Origin: DATEJJ01 sp051986465
GTDB lineage: Bacteria; Actinomycetota; Actinomycetes; Mycobacteriales; Micromonosporaceae
DNA length: 11,367 nt
Direction of reading: 5' to 3'
Assembly: GCA_051986465.1 (NCBI GenBank)
Contig: JBPYFB010000246.1
Span: 1 to 11,367, forward strand
The translations under genes were made by a program, and so were the position numbers. Under the pieces are notes generated by a model. The model was not told the DNA's origin, did not search any database, and was given only the letters and a program-made list of their open reading frames with translations. The first letter of the stretch is position 1. Each line of letters starts with the position of its first letter. This document shows positions 1-6,157 of the stretch, in pieces.

Positions 1-623
1 CGCTCGGCGAGGTGCTCGCCGGCGACCTTCTGCTCGCGCAGGCCGGCGCGGCCCAGCCGCGGGGTGGGGAAGTCGAGCGTACCCGCGGTGTAGTCGAGGA
101 CGACGGCAGCGGTCCAGAGCCCCAGCCGGATGCCACTGGAGCCGAAGATGCCGGCGATCCACAGCGGTGCCGACATGAGCGCCCAGAACAACACCCGGAC
201 GCTGACCATCTGGGCGTGCCGGTTGCCACCGAGCAGGACGAGCCAGGCGTGCCGCAGTACCTGGACCGCGACGTAGATCCAGCCGAAAACCAGGCCAAGA
301 TCATGGCGGCGGAAGGCGTGCGGGATGGCGACCGACATGAGCAGGGTGGCGAGCATCGTGGCGATGAGCATCAGCCGGAGGGCGGGGCGCTCCGGGTCGT
401 ACCTGTTGGTGGTCCACACCATCCGGTACCAGACCCACCACATCGCCAGCAGCAGGACCAGGGCCCGGTAGAGCCCGGACCAGGTCAGTTCTTCGATGAG
501 GCGCTGCGACAGCTCGGTGAGTGTGAGCGCGAAGACCACGTCGAAGAGAAGTTCGGCGAAGCCTACGCGCTGCGATTGACCGGGACCGCGAAGTATCCCG
601 GCCGGTTCAACCGGTATAGCCAT
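1..623 (-). CDS. Low temperature requirement protein A (LtrA) family membrane protein, 3'-truncated by the window edge
   Basis: This reading frame is open from an ATG at 623 to the left edge and gives 207 residues without a stop. An AGGGG ribosome binding site (630-634) lies six bases upstream of the ATG. The N-terminus has the LtrA-family opening: GFAELLFDVVFALTLTELS at about residues 21-39, then a membrane segment with a tryptophan-rich WWVWYRMVWTTNRYDP stretch (62-77), then further hydrophobic segments near 82-100, 110-131 and 143-160. The last visible residues, GEHLAE, match the place where the family has a conserved HxxER segment, so roughly the second half is missing. LtrA proteins are polytopic membrane proteins named for a Listeria cold-growth mutant; their biochemical role is unknown. 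The gene is divergent from the methyltransferase at 883. Family assignment is from motif recall and I am fairly sure of it; the overlapping plus-strand frame at 12-635 is a shadow. Confidence 0.88.
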   Translation of the reverse strand, partial: MAIPVEPAGILRGPGQSQRVGFAELLFDVVFALTLTELSQRLIEELTWSGLYRALVLLLAMWWVWYRMVWTTNRYDPERPALRLMLIATMLATLLMSVAIPHAFRRHDLGLVFGWIYVAVQVLRHAWLVLLGGNRHAQMVSVRVLFWALMSAPLWIAGIFGSSGIRLGLWTAAVVLDYTAGTLDFPTPRLGRAGLREQKVAGEHLAE

Positions 624-794
624 GAATGCCCCTGAAAGCGCCCAGATGCAATCTCGTACCTTCTGTAGAATAGTATGCCTGATATGTCGGCGTCGCGAGT
701 TGCGCCGTGACGACCTGGTCGGCTGCGCATCCAGCCGCTGCGGCCATCGCGCGGGGAGGTGTGGGCCGGTACCGCTGACGCCGATGCCGGTACT

Positions 795-807
795 GTCCGA
801 TGTGGAC
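795..807. repeat. Inverted repeat GTCC-N5-GGAC in the LtrA/methyltransferase divergent intergenic region
   Basis: TGTCC (794-798) and GGACA (804-808) are a perfect 5-bp inverted repeat around the spacer GATGT. It sits about 75 bp before the methyltransferase start, in the 259-bp gap between two divergent genes (624-882), where an operator would be expected. It is also one exact copy of the 13-bp sequence GTCCNNTGTGGAC discussed in the findings. A regulatory role is inference only. The rest of this gap holds a short AT-rich patch (about 661-690) on the LtrA side that could carry its promoter, but I see no convincing -35/-10 pair. Confidence 0.4.
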
Positions 808-882
808 ACGAGGCGCCGGCCGGTGCGGGCCGCGGCAGACCCGCGATAGCGTGGCACGACCAGTTGCGGGGAAGGGGCCGAG

Positions 883-1515
883 GTGTCTGAGCATGGCCGG
901 CAACCGACCAGTCACGAGCGCATGACGGGACTGCCCTGGGATGCGTCATACCGGTCCGGCCCGGCGCCGTGGGATGTTGGCCGGCCACAGCCCGCGGTGG
1001 TGCGGTTGGCGGCCGAAGGCGGATTCGCCGCGCCGGTACTCGACGCGGGCTGCGGTACCGGCGAGCACGCACTCCACATCGCCGCGCTGGGACTGCCCGT
1101 GCTCGGCGTCGACGTGGCCGAGACGGCGCTCGCGATCGCCCGGGACAAGGCCCGTGAGCGCGGGATCGAGGCCGAGTTCGCGACGGCCGACGCGTTGCAC
1201 CTCGATCGATTGGGGCGCAAGTTCGCGACGATACTCGACTGTGGACTGTTCCACACGTTCGACGGTGACGAGCGACCGGCGTACGTGGCGAGTCTCGCGT
1301 CCGTTGCCGAGCACGGCGCAACCCTGTACGTACTGTGTTTCAGTGACGAAGGACCGGATACCGGCCCGCATCCCGTCACTGCGGACGAGCTGACAGCGGC
1401 GTTCAACCCGAGCCGCGGATGGCGAGTCGCGGCCGTCGAACCCGACCGGCTGCTGACGAGATTCCACGGCGACGACGGCGGACCGGCCTGGTGCGCGACG
1501 ATCAGGCGGAGCTAG
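883..1515 (+). CDS. Class I SAM-dependent methyltransferase (small, free-standing)
   Basis: A 210-residue protein with a Rossmann-type methyltransferase fold. Motif I is VLDAGCGTGE at residues 52-61, and the ribose-binding acidic residue is D77 in GVDVAE. A post-motif DCGLFHTF segment follows at 119-126. The N-terminal WDASYRSGPAPWDVGRPQP (19-37) is typical of a family of small actinobacterial and thiopurine-methyltransferase-like enzymes. Such enzymes transfer the methyl group of S-adenosylmethionine to small molecules in the cytoplasm; the substrate cannot be read from sequence. I chose the GTG at 883 because GGGGAAGGGG (867-876) lies at a good distance upstream. An internal ATG at 922 (M14) would also keep the whole domain. 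The gene is divergent from LtrA and ends head to head against a minus-strand pseudogene remnant, so it looks monocistronic. Frames on the minus strand over it (912-1406, 946-1467, 563-1321) are shadows. Confidence 0.9.
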   Translation: MSEHGRQPTSHERMTGLPWDASYRSGPAPWDVGRPQPAVVRLAAEGGFAAPVLDAGCGTGEHALHIAALGLPVLGVDVAETALAIARDKARERGIEAEFATADALHLDRLGRKFATILDCGLFHTFDGDERPAYVASLASVAEHGATLYVLCFSDEGPDTGPHPVTADELTAAFNPSRGWRVAAVEPDRLLTRFHGDDGGPAWCATIRRS

Positions 1516-1698
1516 CGGAAGCGCGATGCCACCGTCGGCGGTCGGGGCGGTTGATGATCTGGTCGGCGGAGACGACCAGGCCCTGGTCGGTCACCTGGCC
1601 GACGTGGTACTCGGCGAACGAACTCGTCGAGGCGGACCCGGCCCCCTGCCGACTGCGGCGACGGCCAGGACGGTGGTCCCGGCCAGCACCAGACGGGC
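1513..1698 (-). pseudogene. Frameshifted, internally deleted 5' remnant of a secreted YncE-like (bifunctional YncE/alkaline-phosphatase type) gene
   Basis: No intact gene fits here, but the minus strand holds protein-like pieces in different frames. From about 1698 one frame reads ARLVLAGTTVLAVAAVGRG, a good signal-peptide core. A run of five G bases (about 1641-1646) then breaks the frame; with one more G it would continue as AGSASTSSFAEYHVGQVTD and on to GLVVSADQIINRP near 1545. After that the recognisable frame changes again, to TADGGIALPLA at about 1542-1510. From memory, the order FAEYxVGQxTDxGLVVSxDQ...TDGGIAL matches the mature N-terminus of actinobacterial exported bifunctional YncE/alkaline phosphatase-like proteins, in which a further segment of roughly 20-30 residues separates the last two pieces. 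I infer a decayed gene with a one-base deletion, an internal deletion, and loss of everything downstream of the methyltransferase stop. The family name needs a search; that the piece is a broken gene is the firmer part. Confidence 0.5.
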
Positions 1699-1703
1699 AT
1701 GTG

Positions 1704-3056
1704 CTATCCCTTCGGCGCTGTTCCCAGCAGGTCGACGGTCCCGTCGAACTGCCACAGGGGATTCGGGGCGTCCCCGGTCTGCGTACGCACTACGAAGTAG
1801 CCGTTCACCTCCCTCGGTCCGTCGCCGTCGGCTACATACCGACCGTCTGCGGTGACGTCGAGTTGGTAGGTCGCGTTCCCCACCGCGTTGACGCCGGGCA
1901 GGTGCCAGGTGACAACGCAGCGCCAGCCGTTGCCCGGTCCGCTGCTGGCGACCAGGCCGTTGCCCTTGTTGCAGGTCGCGGTGGTCGCAAGCTGCGCCTC
2001 GGTGACATCGGGGCGGTGCAGTTCCCGGGTCTGCACCCGATACAGGTGGGCGAAGGAGGTCGCGAGCGAGCGCTCGACCTTGTGCTGCTCGATCCCGGAG
2101 CCCGTCGCGGGCGTCGCCAGCGCGATGACCGCGACGGTGACGGCGAGCAGCCCGGCCAGCGGTAGGACGCCGACGGTGATGGTGCGCCGCCCGAGCCCGT
2201 CGTGGTTCGTGCTGGTGAAGTCACGCCGCATGAACAGCCAGTAAGCGAGCGCGGTCGCGGCAACGGCCCACGACAGGCTGACCACGATGCTGATCAGCAG
2301 CGGCCCGAGCTGCATCGGGCTGGTGAACAGGGCGTGCCAGGCGATGAAGGCGTAGCCGGGTAGGGCGAAGCGGACCGCGACCGGCAGCGGCAGGATCTGG
2401 GCGACCTGCATGCCGAGCGCGACGACCGCCGGCAGCAGCAGCCCCATCGGCGAGCGCCCCAGCGTGACCGACCCGAGCAGGCCGATCGCGGCCAGTGCCA
2501 GGGTCGGCGCCAGCGCACACACCCAGGCGAGCAGCACCTTGCCGGCCGCGTCGGCCGGGCCGAGCACGTGCCCGTCCAGGCCGATCAGCGGGCGGTTGCC
2601 TATCGTGGCGAGGCCAGCCGCCGTGCTGGCGCAGACCAATCCGGCGACCAGCACCAGGATGACGGTGAGGCTGGCCAGTGCCTTGGCTACGAAGATCCGT
2701 CGTGGTGAGCGGATCGCAACCAGAAGGTGACGCCAAGTGCCGAGCCGGTCCTCGGCGGCGAACACATCGCCGGCCACCACCGAGGTGAGCAACGGCAGCG
2801 CCCAGGTACCGGCGAAGCCGAGTCCCACCAGCGGCCCGGCCCAACCGGTGGCGTGCATCCAGCGACCGAACACCGTGTCGGCGGGCAGCGTGCTCTGCTC
2901 GCTCACCGCCGCCACGACGACCGCCGGGCCGATCCAGGCGGCGAGGAGCAGCAGGCGTATCCGCCACTGGGACAGCAGCTTGACCAGTTCGAAGCGGTAC
3001 CCACGGGTCACCGGTACGCGCTGGGCGGCGGTGGGGCGGGCGATCGTGGCAGTCAC
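1704..3056 (-). CDS. ABC transporter permease with a C-terminal extracytoplasmic domain
   Basis: A 450-residue protein starting at GTG 3056, which overlaps the ATPase stop as GTGA, so translation is coupled. The frame stays open further upstream to 3431, but that part is antisense-like sequence inside the ATPase gene. The N-terminal 20 residues are basic and cytoplasmic. About six hydrophobic segments follow, including LLLLAAWIGPAVVVAAV (near 35-51), a segment around LPLLTSVVAGDVF, a long one at SLTVILVLVAGLVCAS, and LPLAGLLAVTVAVIALA (near 300-316). From about residue 322 to the end a polar domain of about 129 residues follows, with two cysteines (362, 380) that could form a disulphide outside the cell. 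Membrane topology resembles ABC-2-type exporters of the BcrB/DrrB kind. It would form the channel for the adjacent ATPase. The substrate is unknown; peptide, antibiotic or lipid export are all possible. Confidence 0.88.
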   Translation of the reverse strand: MTATIARPTAAQRVPVTRGYRFELVKLLSQWRIRLLLLAAWIGPAVVVAAVSEQSTLPADTVFGRWMHATGWAGPLVGLGFAGTWALPLLTSVVAGDVFAAEDRLGTWRHLLVAIRSPRRIFVAKALASLTVILVLVAGLVCASTAAGLATIGNRPLIGLDGHVLGPADAAGKVLLAWVCALAPTLALAAIGLLGSVTLGRSPMGLLLPAVVALGMQVAQILPLPVAVRFALPGYAFIAWHALFTSPMQLGPLLISIVVSLSWAVAATALAYWLFMRRDFTSTNHDGLGRRTITVGVLPLAGLLAVTVAVIALATPATGSGIEQHKVERSLATSFAHLYRVQTRELHRPDVTEAQLATTATCNKGNGLVASSGPGNGWRCVVTWHLPGVNAVGNATYQLDVTADGRYVADGDGPREVNGYFVVRTQTGDAPNPLWQFDGTVDLLGTAPKG

Positions 3057-4030
3057 CGGTCGCTCTCCTGCTTCTCTGTGAGGGCCTTCTCCGTGAGGGC
3101 CTGCTCCGTGAGGGCCAGGAACGCCGCCTCCAACGGTGAGATCACGAGGGCGAGCTCGCGTACCGCGATCCCGGCGTGTACGAGCCGCACCACCAGTTCG
3201 TCGAGGGCCGCCACCGCCGCGCGTACCACGAGGGTGTTGCCGGTCGCGCGGGGGACGGCCTCGGATTCGTCGACGAGGTGCACCCCGGGGGTGCCCAGCG
3301 CCAGCTCGCGGGCGGTGTCCAGGTCGGTCGTGACCAGCCGGTAGTCGAGTTCCCCGCTCTCCGCGCCGAGCTTGTCGACCGGGCCCGAGAAGACGACCCG
3401 GCCGGTGTTGAGGATGGTGACCTCGGAGCACAGCGACTCGACGTCTTCCATGCGGTGGCTGGAGAGCACCACGGCGGTCCCCTCCGCGGCGAGGCGGGTG
3501 AGGACCTGGTGTACGTGCTTCTTACCGGCTGGGTCCAGTCCGTTGGTCGGCTCGTCGAGGATCAGCAGCCTTGGCATAGTGAGCAGCGCGGCGGCCAGCC
3601 CGAGCCGCTGGCGCATGCCGAGGGAGAAGCCCCGTACCCGGTCGCCCGCGACGTCCGTGAGTCCGACCTGATCGAGCACGTCGTCGATGCCCACCGTACG
3701 GGCCTGCCGGCCGCGGAGGGCGGCGAGTGCCGCGAGGTTCTGCCGGGCGGTGAGCGAGGGGTACAGCCCCGGGCCGTCCACGAAGCCGGCGACACCGTCC
3801 GGTGCGGCCAGCGCGCGTCCCACCGGCGCGCCCAGGATCTCCAGGCTGCCGCTGTCGGCGACGGCCAGGCCGAGCAACAGGCCGAACAGCGTGGTCTTCC
3901 CGGCGCCGTTCGGGCCGACCAGGCCGTGGATCCGGCCCGGTGCCACATCCAGGTCGACGCCGCCGAGCGCGACGACCTCACCGAAGCATTTGGTGATCCC
4001 ACGTGCCCGAACCGCTCGAGACGTGGCCAT
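3053..4030 (-). CDS. ABC transporter ATP-binding protein (BcrA/DrrA-like exporter ATPase)
   Basis: A 325-residue nucleotide-binding subunit. The Walker A motif is GPNGAGKTT (39-47), the signature is the variant SLGMRQR (136-142), Walker B is LLILDEPT (155-162), and the H-loop histidine is H192. The segment VDGPGLYPSLTARQNL (84-99) takes the place of the Q-loop region and is typical of BcrA/CcmA-type exporters rather than importers. Residues beyond 215 form the C-terminal extension common in drug and peptide exporter ATPases. The protein ends in ALTEQ-ALTEK-ALTEK-QESDR, encoded by a tandem repeat. The start at 4030 is supported by a long GGAGGAGGGAGG ribosome binding site four bases upstream. 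It hydrolyses ATP on the inner face of the membrane to drive the permease encoded immediately downstream. No regulator of this pair is visible in the window. Confidence 0.95.
   Translation of the reverse strand: MATSRAVRARGITKCFGEVVALGGVDLDVAPGRIHGLVGPNGAGKTTLFGLLLGLAVADSGSLEILGAPVGRALAAPDGVAGFVDGPGLYPSLTARQNLAALAALRGRQARTVGIDDVLDQVGLTDVAGDRVRGFSLGMRQRLGLAAALLTMPRLLILDEPTNGLDPAGKKHVHQVLTRLAAEGTAVVLSSHRMEDVESLCSEVTILNTGRVVFSGPVDKLGAESGELDYRLVTTDLDTARELALGTPGVHLVDESEAVPRATGNTLVVRAAVAALDELVVRLVHAGIAVRELALVISPLEAAFLALTEQALTEKALTEKQESDR
3072..3116. repeat. Three tandem 15-bp units at the 3' end of the ABC ATPase gene
   Basis: The units are TTCTCTGTGAGGGCC (3072-3086), TTCTCCGTGAGGGCC (3087-3101) and TGCTCCGTGAGGGCC (3102-3116) on the plus strand. 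They differ at one or two positions and encode ALTEK, ALTEK and ALTEQ at residues 306-320. The unit that follows FL in the protein corresponds to the usual end of such ATPases, so the two others look like a recent in-frame duplication. Being multiples of three, copy changes would lengthen or shorten the tail without breaking the gene or its GTGA coupling to the permease. Confidence 0.85.
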
Positions 4031-4541
4031 AGATCCTCCCTCCTCCGTCGGTCCTCACGAACCACGCGCCGGCGACTGAGGCAGGCCGTGCCTGGACGTT
4101 GAAGGTTCACGGTGTTTCGCTCCACGCAAAGTAAGAGCCGTGACTCTCCTCCGGCCGAAAACCCGGTGAACAATGCATGAAATCGTCGTTGTAACATATT
4201 TATATGCACAAACTGGACGGTCTTCGCTGTCGCGCTGCAACTTTCACTGTCCACTGTGGTGGGAGGCCGCCGATTAGGAGCTGATGCGGTGGCGTGTGAT
4301 AGGATCCAGCGCCGGGGCTAGCAATGTCGATTGTGGACAGTTGGCCAGTCTGCTCCACCTACCGAGCCGCCAGGACCATCCACTTTGGACTGAGTCTCGG
4401 GACAGGTTGGCGCTTACGTGGTGGCGCAAAGTGTTGCCTCACGGCACTACCTGTGTTTAGTCTGTCTGCCGGCTTGAGATCAGCCTTTCGCAGAGGTTGC
4501 ATGGGCCGAATAGTTAGATAGACGAAAGAGGGTGCGTCACC
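4031..4541. promoter_or_regulatory. Divergent intergenic region between the ABC exporter and the globin operon
   Basis: This 511-bp stretch carries no convincing gene. It is less GC-rich than its surroundings, most clearly around 4165-4210, where TATAAATATG on the minus strand could be a -10 region for the exporter. On the globin side, TTGCCT (4434-4439) and TTTAGT (4456-4461), 16 bp apart, are a weak candidate promoter. Short symmetric elements include ACTGTCCAC (4246-4254) facing GTGGACAG (4333-4340), GGACTGAGTCT near 4387-4397, and GCAA-AGTG-TTGC near 4426-4436. CTGTCCACA, read on the minus strand at 4332-4340, resembles an actinobacterial DnaA box. A near-direct repeat, GGACAGTTGGC and GGACAGGTTGGC, lies at about 4335 and 4400. 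The globin ribosome binding site is AAAGAGGGTG (about 4525-4534). Small frames at 4055-4240 (minus) and 4324-4521 (plus) lack a ribosome binding site and actinomycete codon bias. Confidence 0.5.
4035..4046 (-). promoter_or_regulatory. Extended purine-rich ribosome binding site of the ABC ATPase gene
   Basis: Read on the minus strand, GGAGGAGGGAGG precedes ATCT and the ATG at 4030. One GGAGG core lies four bases from the start and another about eleven bases away. This fixes the start codon and predicts strong translation initiation. Confidence 0.7.
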
Positions 4542-4985
4542 ATGACGAGCAGCGCGACGATGCTAGCCACGCTGGATGCTGAGGCGCGGGAGACCTGTGC
4601 GTCGTCGCCGTTTGTCGCGATCGGCGGTGCCAGCGCGGTCGCTGCGGTGGTGGACGAATTCTACTCGCGCCTGTTGGCCGATCCCGTCACGGCCGGTTAC
4701 TTTACGCCATTTCTGCAGCACGACGGCCTTGCCAAGCTCAAGCGGCACCAGGTGCTGCTGCTGGCGAAGGTGCTCGGCGGCCCGGACCGGTACGACGGGC
4801 GCGACCTGGGTGCCGCGCACAAGAGCATGCCGATCAACGATGACGTATATCAGCGGGTCAGCCTCTACCTGCTGACCGTTTTGCACGATTTCCGGGTGCC
4901 GATGGACATCCTGCAGGCTGCGTCCGATACGCTGAGCGCGGTCCGCCCGGCCATCGTCAACCAGCACGGCGGGGCACACGCATAG
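4542..4985 (+). CDS. glbN: Truncated haemoglobin, group I (trHbN-like)
   Basis: A 147-residue protein of the 2-on-2 globin family. It contains FVAIGGASAVAAVVDEFYSR (24-43), LLADP, and the GG motif in LGGPDRYDG (78-86), which is typical of group I. By comparison with the well-studied Mycobacterium tuberculosis trHbN, the distal tyrosine B10 is Y41, the distal glutamine E11 is Q70 in LKRHQV, the CD1 phenylalanine is F54, and the proximal haem ligand is H93 in GAAHKSM. The Tyr/Gln distal pair is the arrangement linked in that protein to tight oxygen binding and nitric oxide dioxygenation. The likely role is to turn nitric oxide into nitrate in the cytoplasm, with electrons from a reductase; the next gene, overlapping by one base, encodes such a module. 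The start at 4542 follows AAAGAGGGTG. The N-terminus has about 15 residues before the globin core, a pre-A extension. The reaction is inferred. Confidence 0.92.
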   Translation: MTSSATMLATLDAEARETCASSPFVAIGGASAVAAVVDEFYSRLLADPVTAGYFTPFLQHDGLAKLKRHQVLLLAKVLGGPDRYDGRDLGAAHKSMPINDDVYQRVSLYLLTVLHDFRVPMDILQAASDTLSAVRPAIVNQHGGAHA

Positions 4986-6157
4986 TGGACGTCGCCGCAC
5001 TGAAGGCGAGCTGGTCCGAGGTCGCCGCCCTTGGCGACCAGGCCGCGACGTACTTCTACGCCACACTGTTCGCCCTGGACCCCCGCCTGCGTGAGATGTT
5101 TCCCACCGCGATGGGCGGCCAGCGGGACCGGCTGCTCGCCGCGCTCGGGCACATCGTGTCCAATGTGGACGACACCGATGTGCTGGTCGGCTTCGTCGAG
5201 CAGTTGGGCCGTGACCACCGCCGGTTCGAGGTGAGCCCGGAGCATTACCCGCTTGTCGGCCGGGCGCTGCTGCACACGCTCGCGCACGGGCTCGGTCCAC
5301 TGTGGACTGAGCAGCTCGCGGCGGACTGGACCGAGGCGTACACCATCGTGTCCGGGGTGATGACCAAGGCCGCCGCGGCGTCCGAGCAGACCATGCCGGC
5401 CTGGTGGGACGCCGAGGTGGTGGCGCACGAGCGGCGCACCGCGGACATCGCGGTGTTCACCGTACGACCCACGCTGGAGCTGAAGTACCGGGCCGGGCAG
5501 TCCGTGGCGATCGAGTCGCACCTGCGGCCCAAGGTGTGGCGGTACTTCTCGCCGGCCAACGCGCCACGCCCCTCCGGCACCATCGATTTCCACGTACGCA
5601 CGGTGCCCGGCGGCCAACTGTCGAACGCACTCGTGTACCAGTGCCGCGTCGGCGACGTGCTGCGCCTCGGGGCCCCGATCGGCACCCGGTTGACGGTGCC
5701 GCCCGGACCCGGCCCCGACCTGCTGTTGCTGGCCGGCGGTACCGGACTCGCGCCGCTCAAGGCCGTGGTGGAGGAGTTGGCCGGCAGCCTCGCCGATCGG
5801 AAGGTGACCCTCATGGTGGGCGCCGCGACCCGGTGGGAAATGTACGATATGCCGGCACTCTTGCAACTTGCCGAGGATCTGCGCTGGCTCCAGGTCATAC
5901 CGGTGCTCTCCGACGACCCGCTGTACGACCAGAACTCCACGGTCGTCGACGCGGCGCTGCGCAGCGGGCCTTGGTATGACCGCCAGATCTACGTGTGCGG
6001 CTCCCGTGGCATGGTCGCGGGCACCTGCCAGACGCTGCTGGAAGCCGGCTACCCAGCCTCGATCCTGCGGGTCGAGCAGTTCGATGAGAAGTCGTACGCG
6101 CCGATGCGCGAATCGATGTCCCCGGAAGGGGTTATCGCGGAGGTGACCCGGCAATGA
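4985..6157 (+). CDS. Flavohaemoglobin-type protein: globin domain fused to an FAD/NAD-binding reductase
   Basis: A 390-residue protein. Residues 1-135 are a classical globin: B10 Y25 in FYATLF, CD1 F39 in REMFP, E7 Q46, E11 L50, and the proximal histidine H78 in GRDHRRFEVSPEHYPLVG. Residues about 140-240 are a ferredoxin-reductase FAD-binding barrel with RYFSPAN (186-192), the RxYS-type flavin motif with Phe replacing the Tyr. Residues about 245-370 are the NAD-binding domain, with LLLAGGTGLAPLK (247-259) and YVCGSRGMVAG (336-346). This layout oxidises NO to nitrate with O2 and NAD(P)H in known flavohaemoglobins. The reductase half looks closer to oxygenase-reductase types than to E. coli Hmp, and the C-terminal tail EQFDEKSYAPM differs, so it may belong to a divergent (type II-like) class; I give no symbol. 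The GTG start overlaps the glbN stop by one base and its ribosome binding site is weak, pointing to translational coupling. Confidence 0.92.
   Translation: MDVAALKASWSEVAALGDQAATYFYATLFALDPRLREMFPTAMGGQRDRLLAALGHIVSNVDDTDVLVGFVEQLGRDHRRFEVSPEHYPLVGRALLHTLAHGLGPLWTEQLAADWTEAYTIVSGVMTKAAAASEQTMPAWWDAEVVAHERRTADIAVFTVRPTLELKYRAGQSVAIESHLRPKVWRYFSPANAPRPSGTIDFHVRTVPGGQLSNALVYQCRVGDVLRLGAPIGTRLTVPPGPGPDLLLLAGGTGLAPLKAVVEELAGSLADRKVTLMVGAATRWEMYDMPALLQLAEDLRWLQVIPVLSDDPLYDQNSTVVDAALRSGPWYDRQIYVCGSRGMVAGTCQTLLEAGYPASILRVEQFDEKSYAPMRESMSPEGVIAEVTRQ
5158..5170 (+). repeat. GTCCNNTGTGGAC motif, copy in the flavohaemoglobin gene
   Basis: Exact copy with AA in the variable positions; it encodes part of V-S-N-V-D. 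Flanking GTGTC and GACAC add a further inverted pair around it. See the finding on this motif. Confidence 0.4.
5295..5307 (+). repeat. GTCCNNTGTGGAC motif, perfect palindrome in the flavohaemoglobin gene
   Basis: The copy reads GTCCAC-T-GTGGAC, a perfect 6-bp palindrome around one central base. It encodes G-P-L-W-T in a different codon phase from the copy at 5158, so shared codons do not explain both. Confidence 0.4.
6139..6146 (+). promoter_or_regulatory. Strong internal ribosome binding site for the DivIVA-like gene
   Basis: GGAGGTGA lies seven bases before the ATG at 6154, inside the last codons of the flavohaemoglobin gene. It fixes the start of the third gene and suggests efficient independent as well as coupled initiation. 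Confidence 0.75.

Noticed and set aside
12..635. A 207-residue plus-strand open frame at the left edge
   Set aside because: It mirrors the LtrA gene; the product is Gln/Arg/Glu/Pro-rich without motifs, while the minus strand gives a membrane protein with family signatures.
622..849. A 75-residue plus-strand frame between LtrA and the methyltransferase
   Set aside because: Cys/Arg-rich random-looking product with no ribosome binding site; it covers the divergent promoter region.
4326..4340. A possible replication origin because of DnaA-box-like CTGTCCACA
   Set aside because: Only one good box and one near-box (4246-4254) are present, and there is no dnaA/dnaN neighbourhood; a real origin would have many boxes.
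4324..4521. A 65-residue plus-strand frame upstream of glbN
   Set aside because: No ribosome binding site, little G/C preference at third positions, and no recognisable motif; better seen as regulatory DNA.
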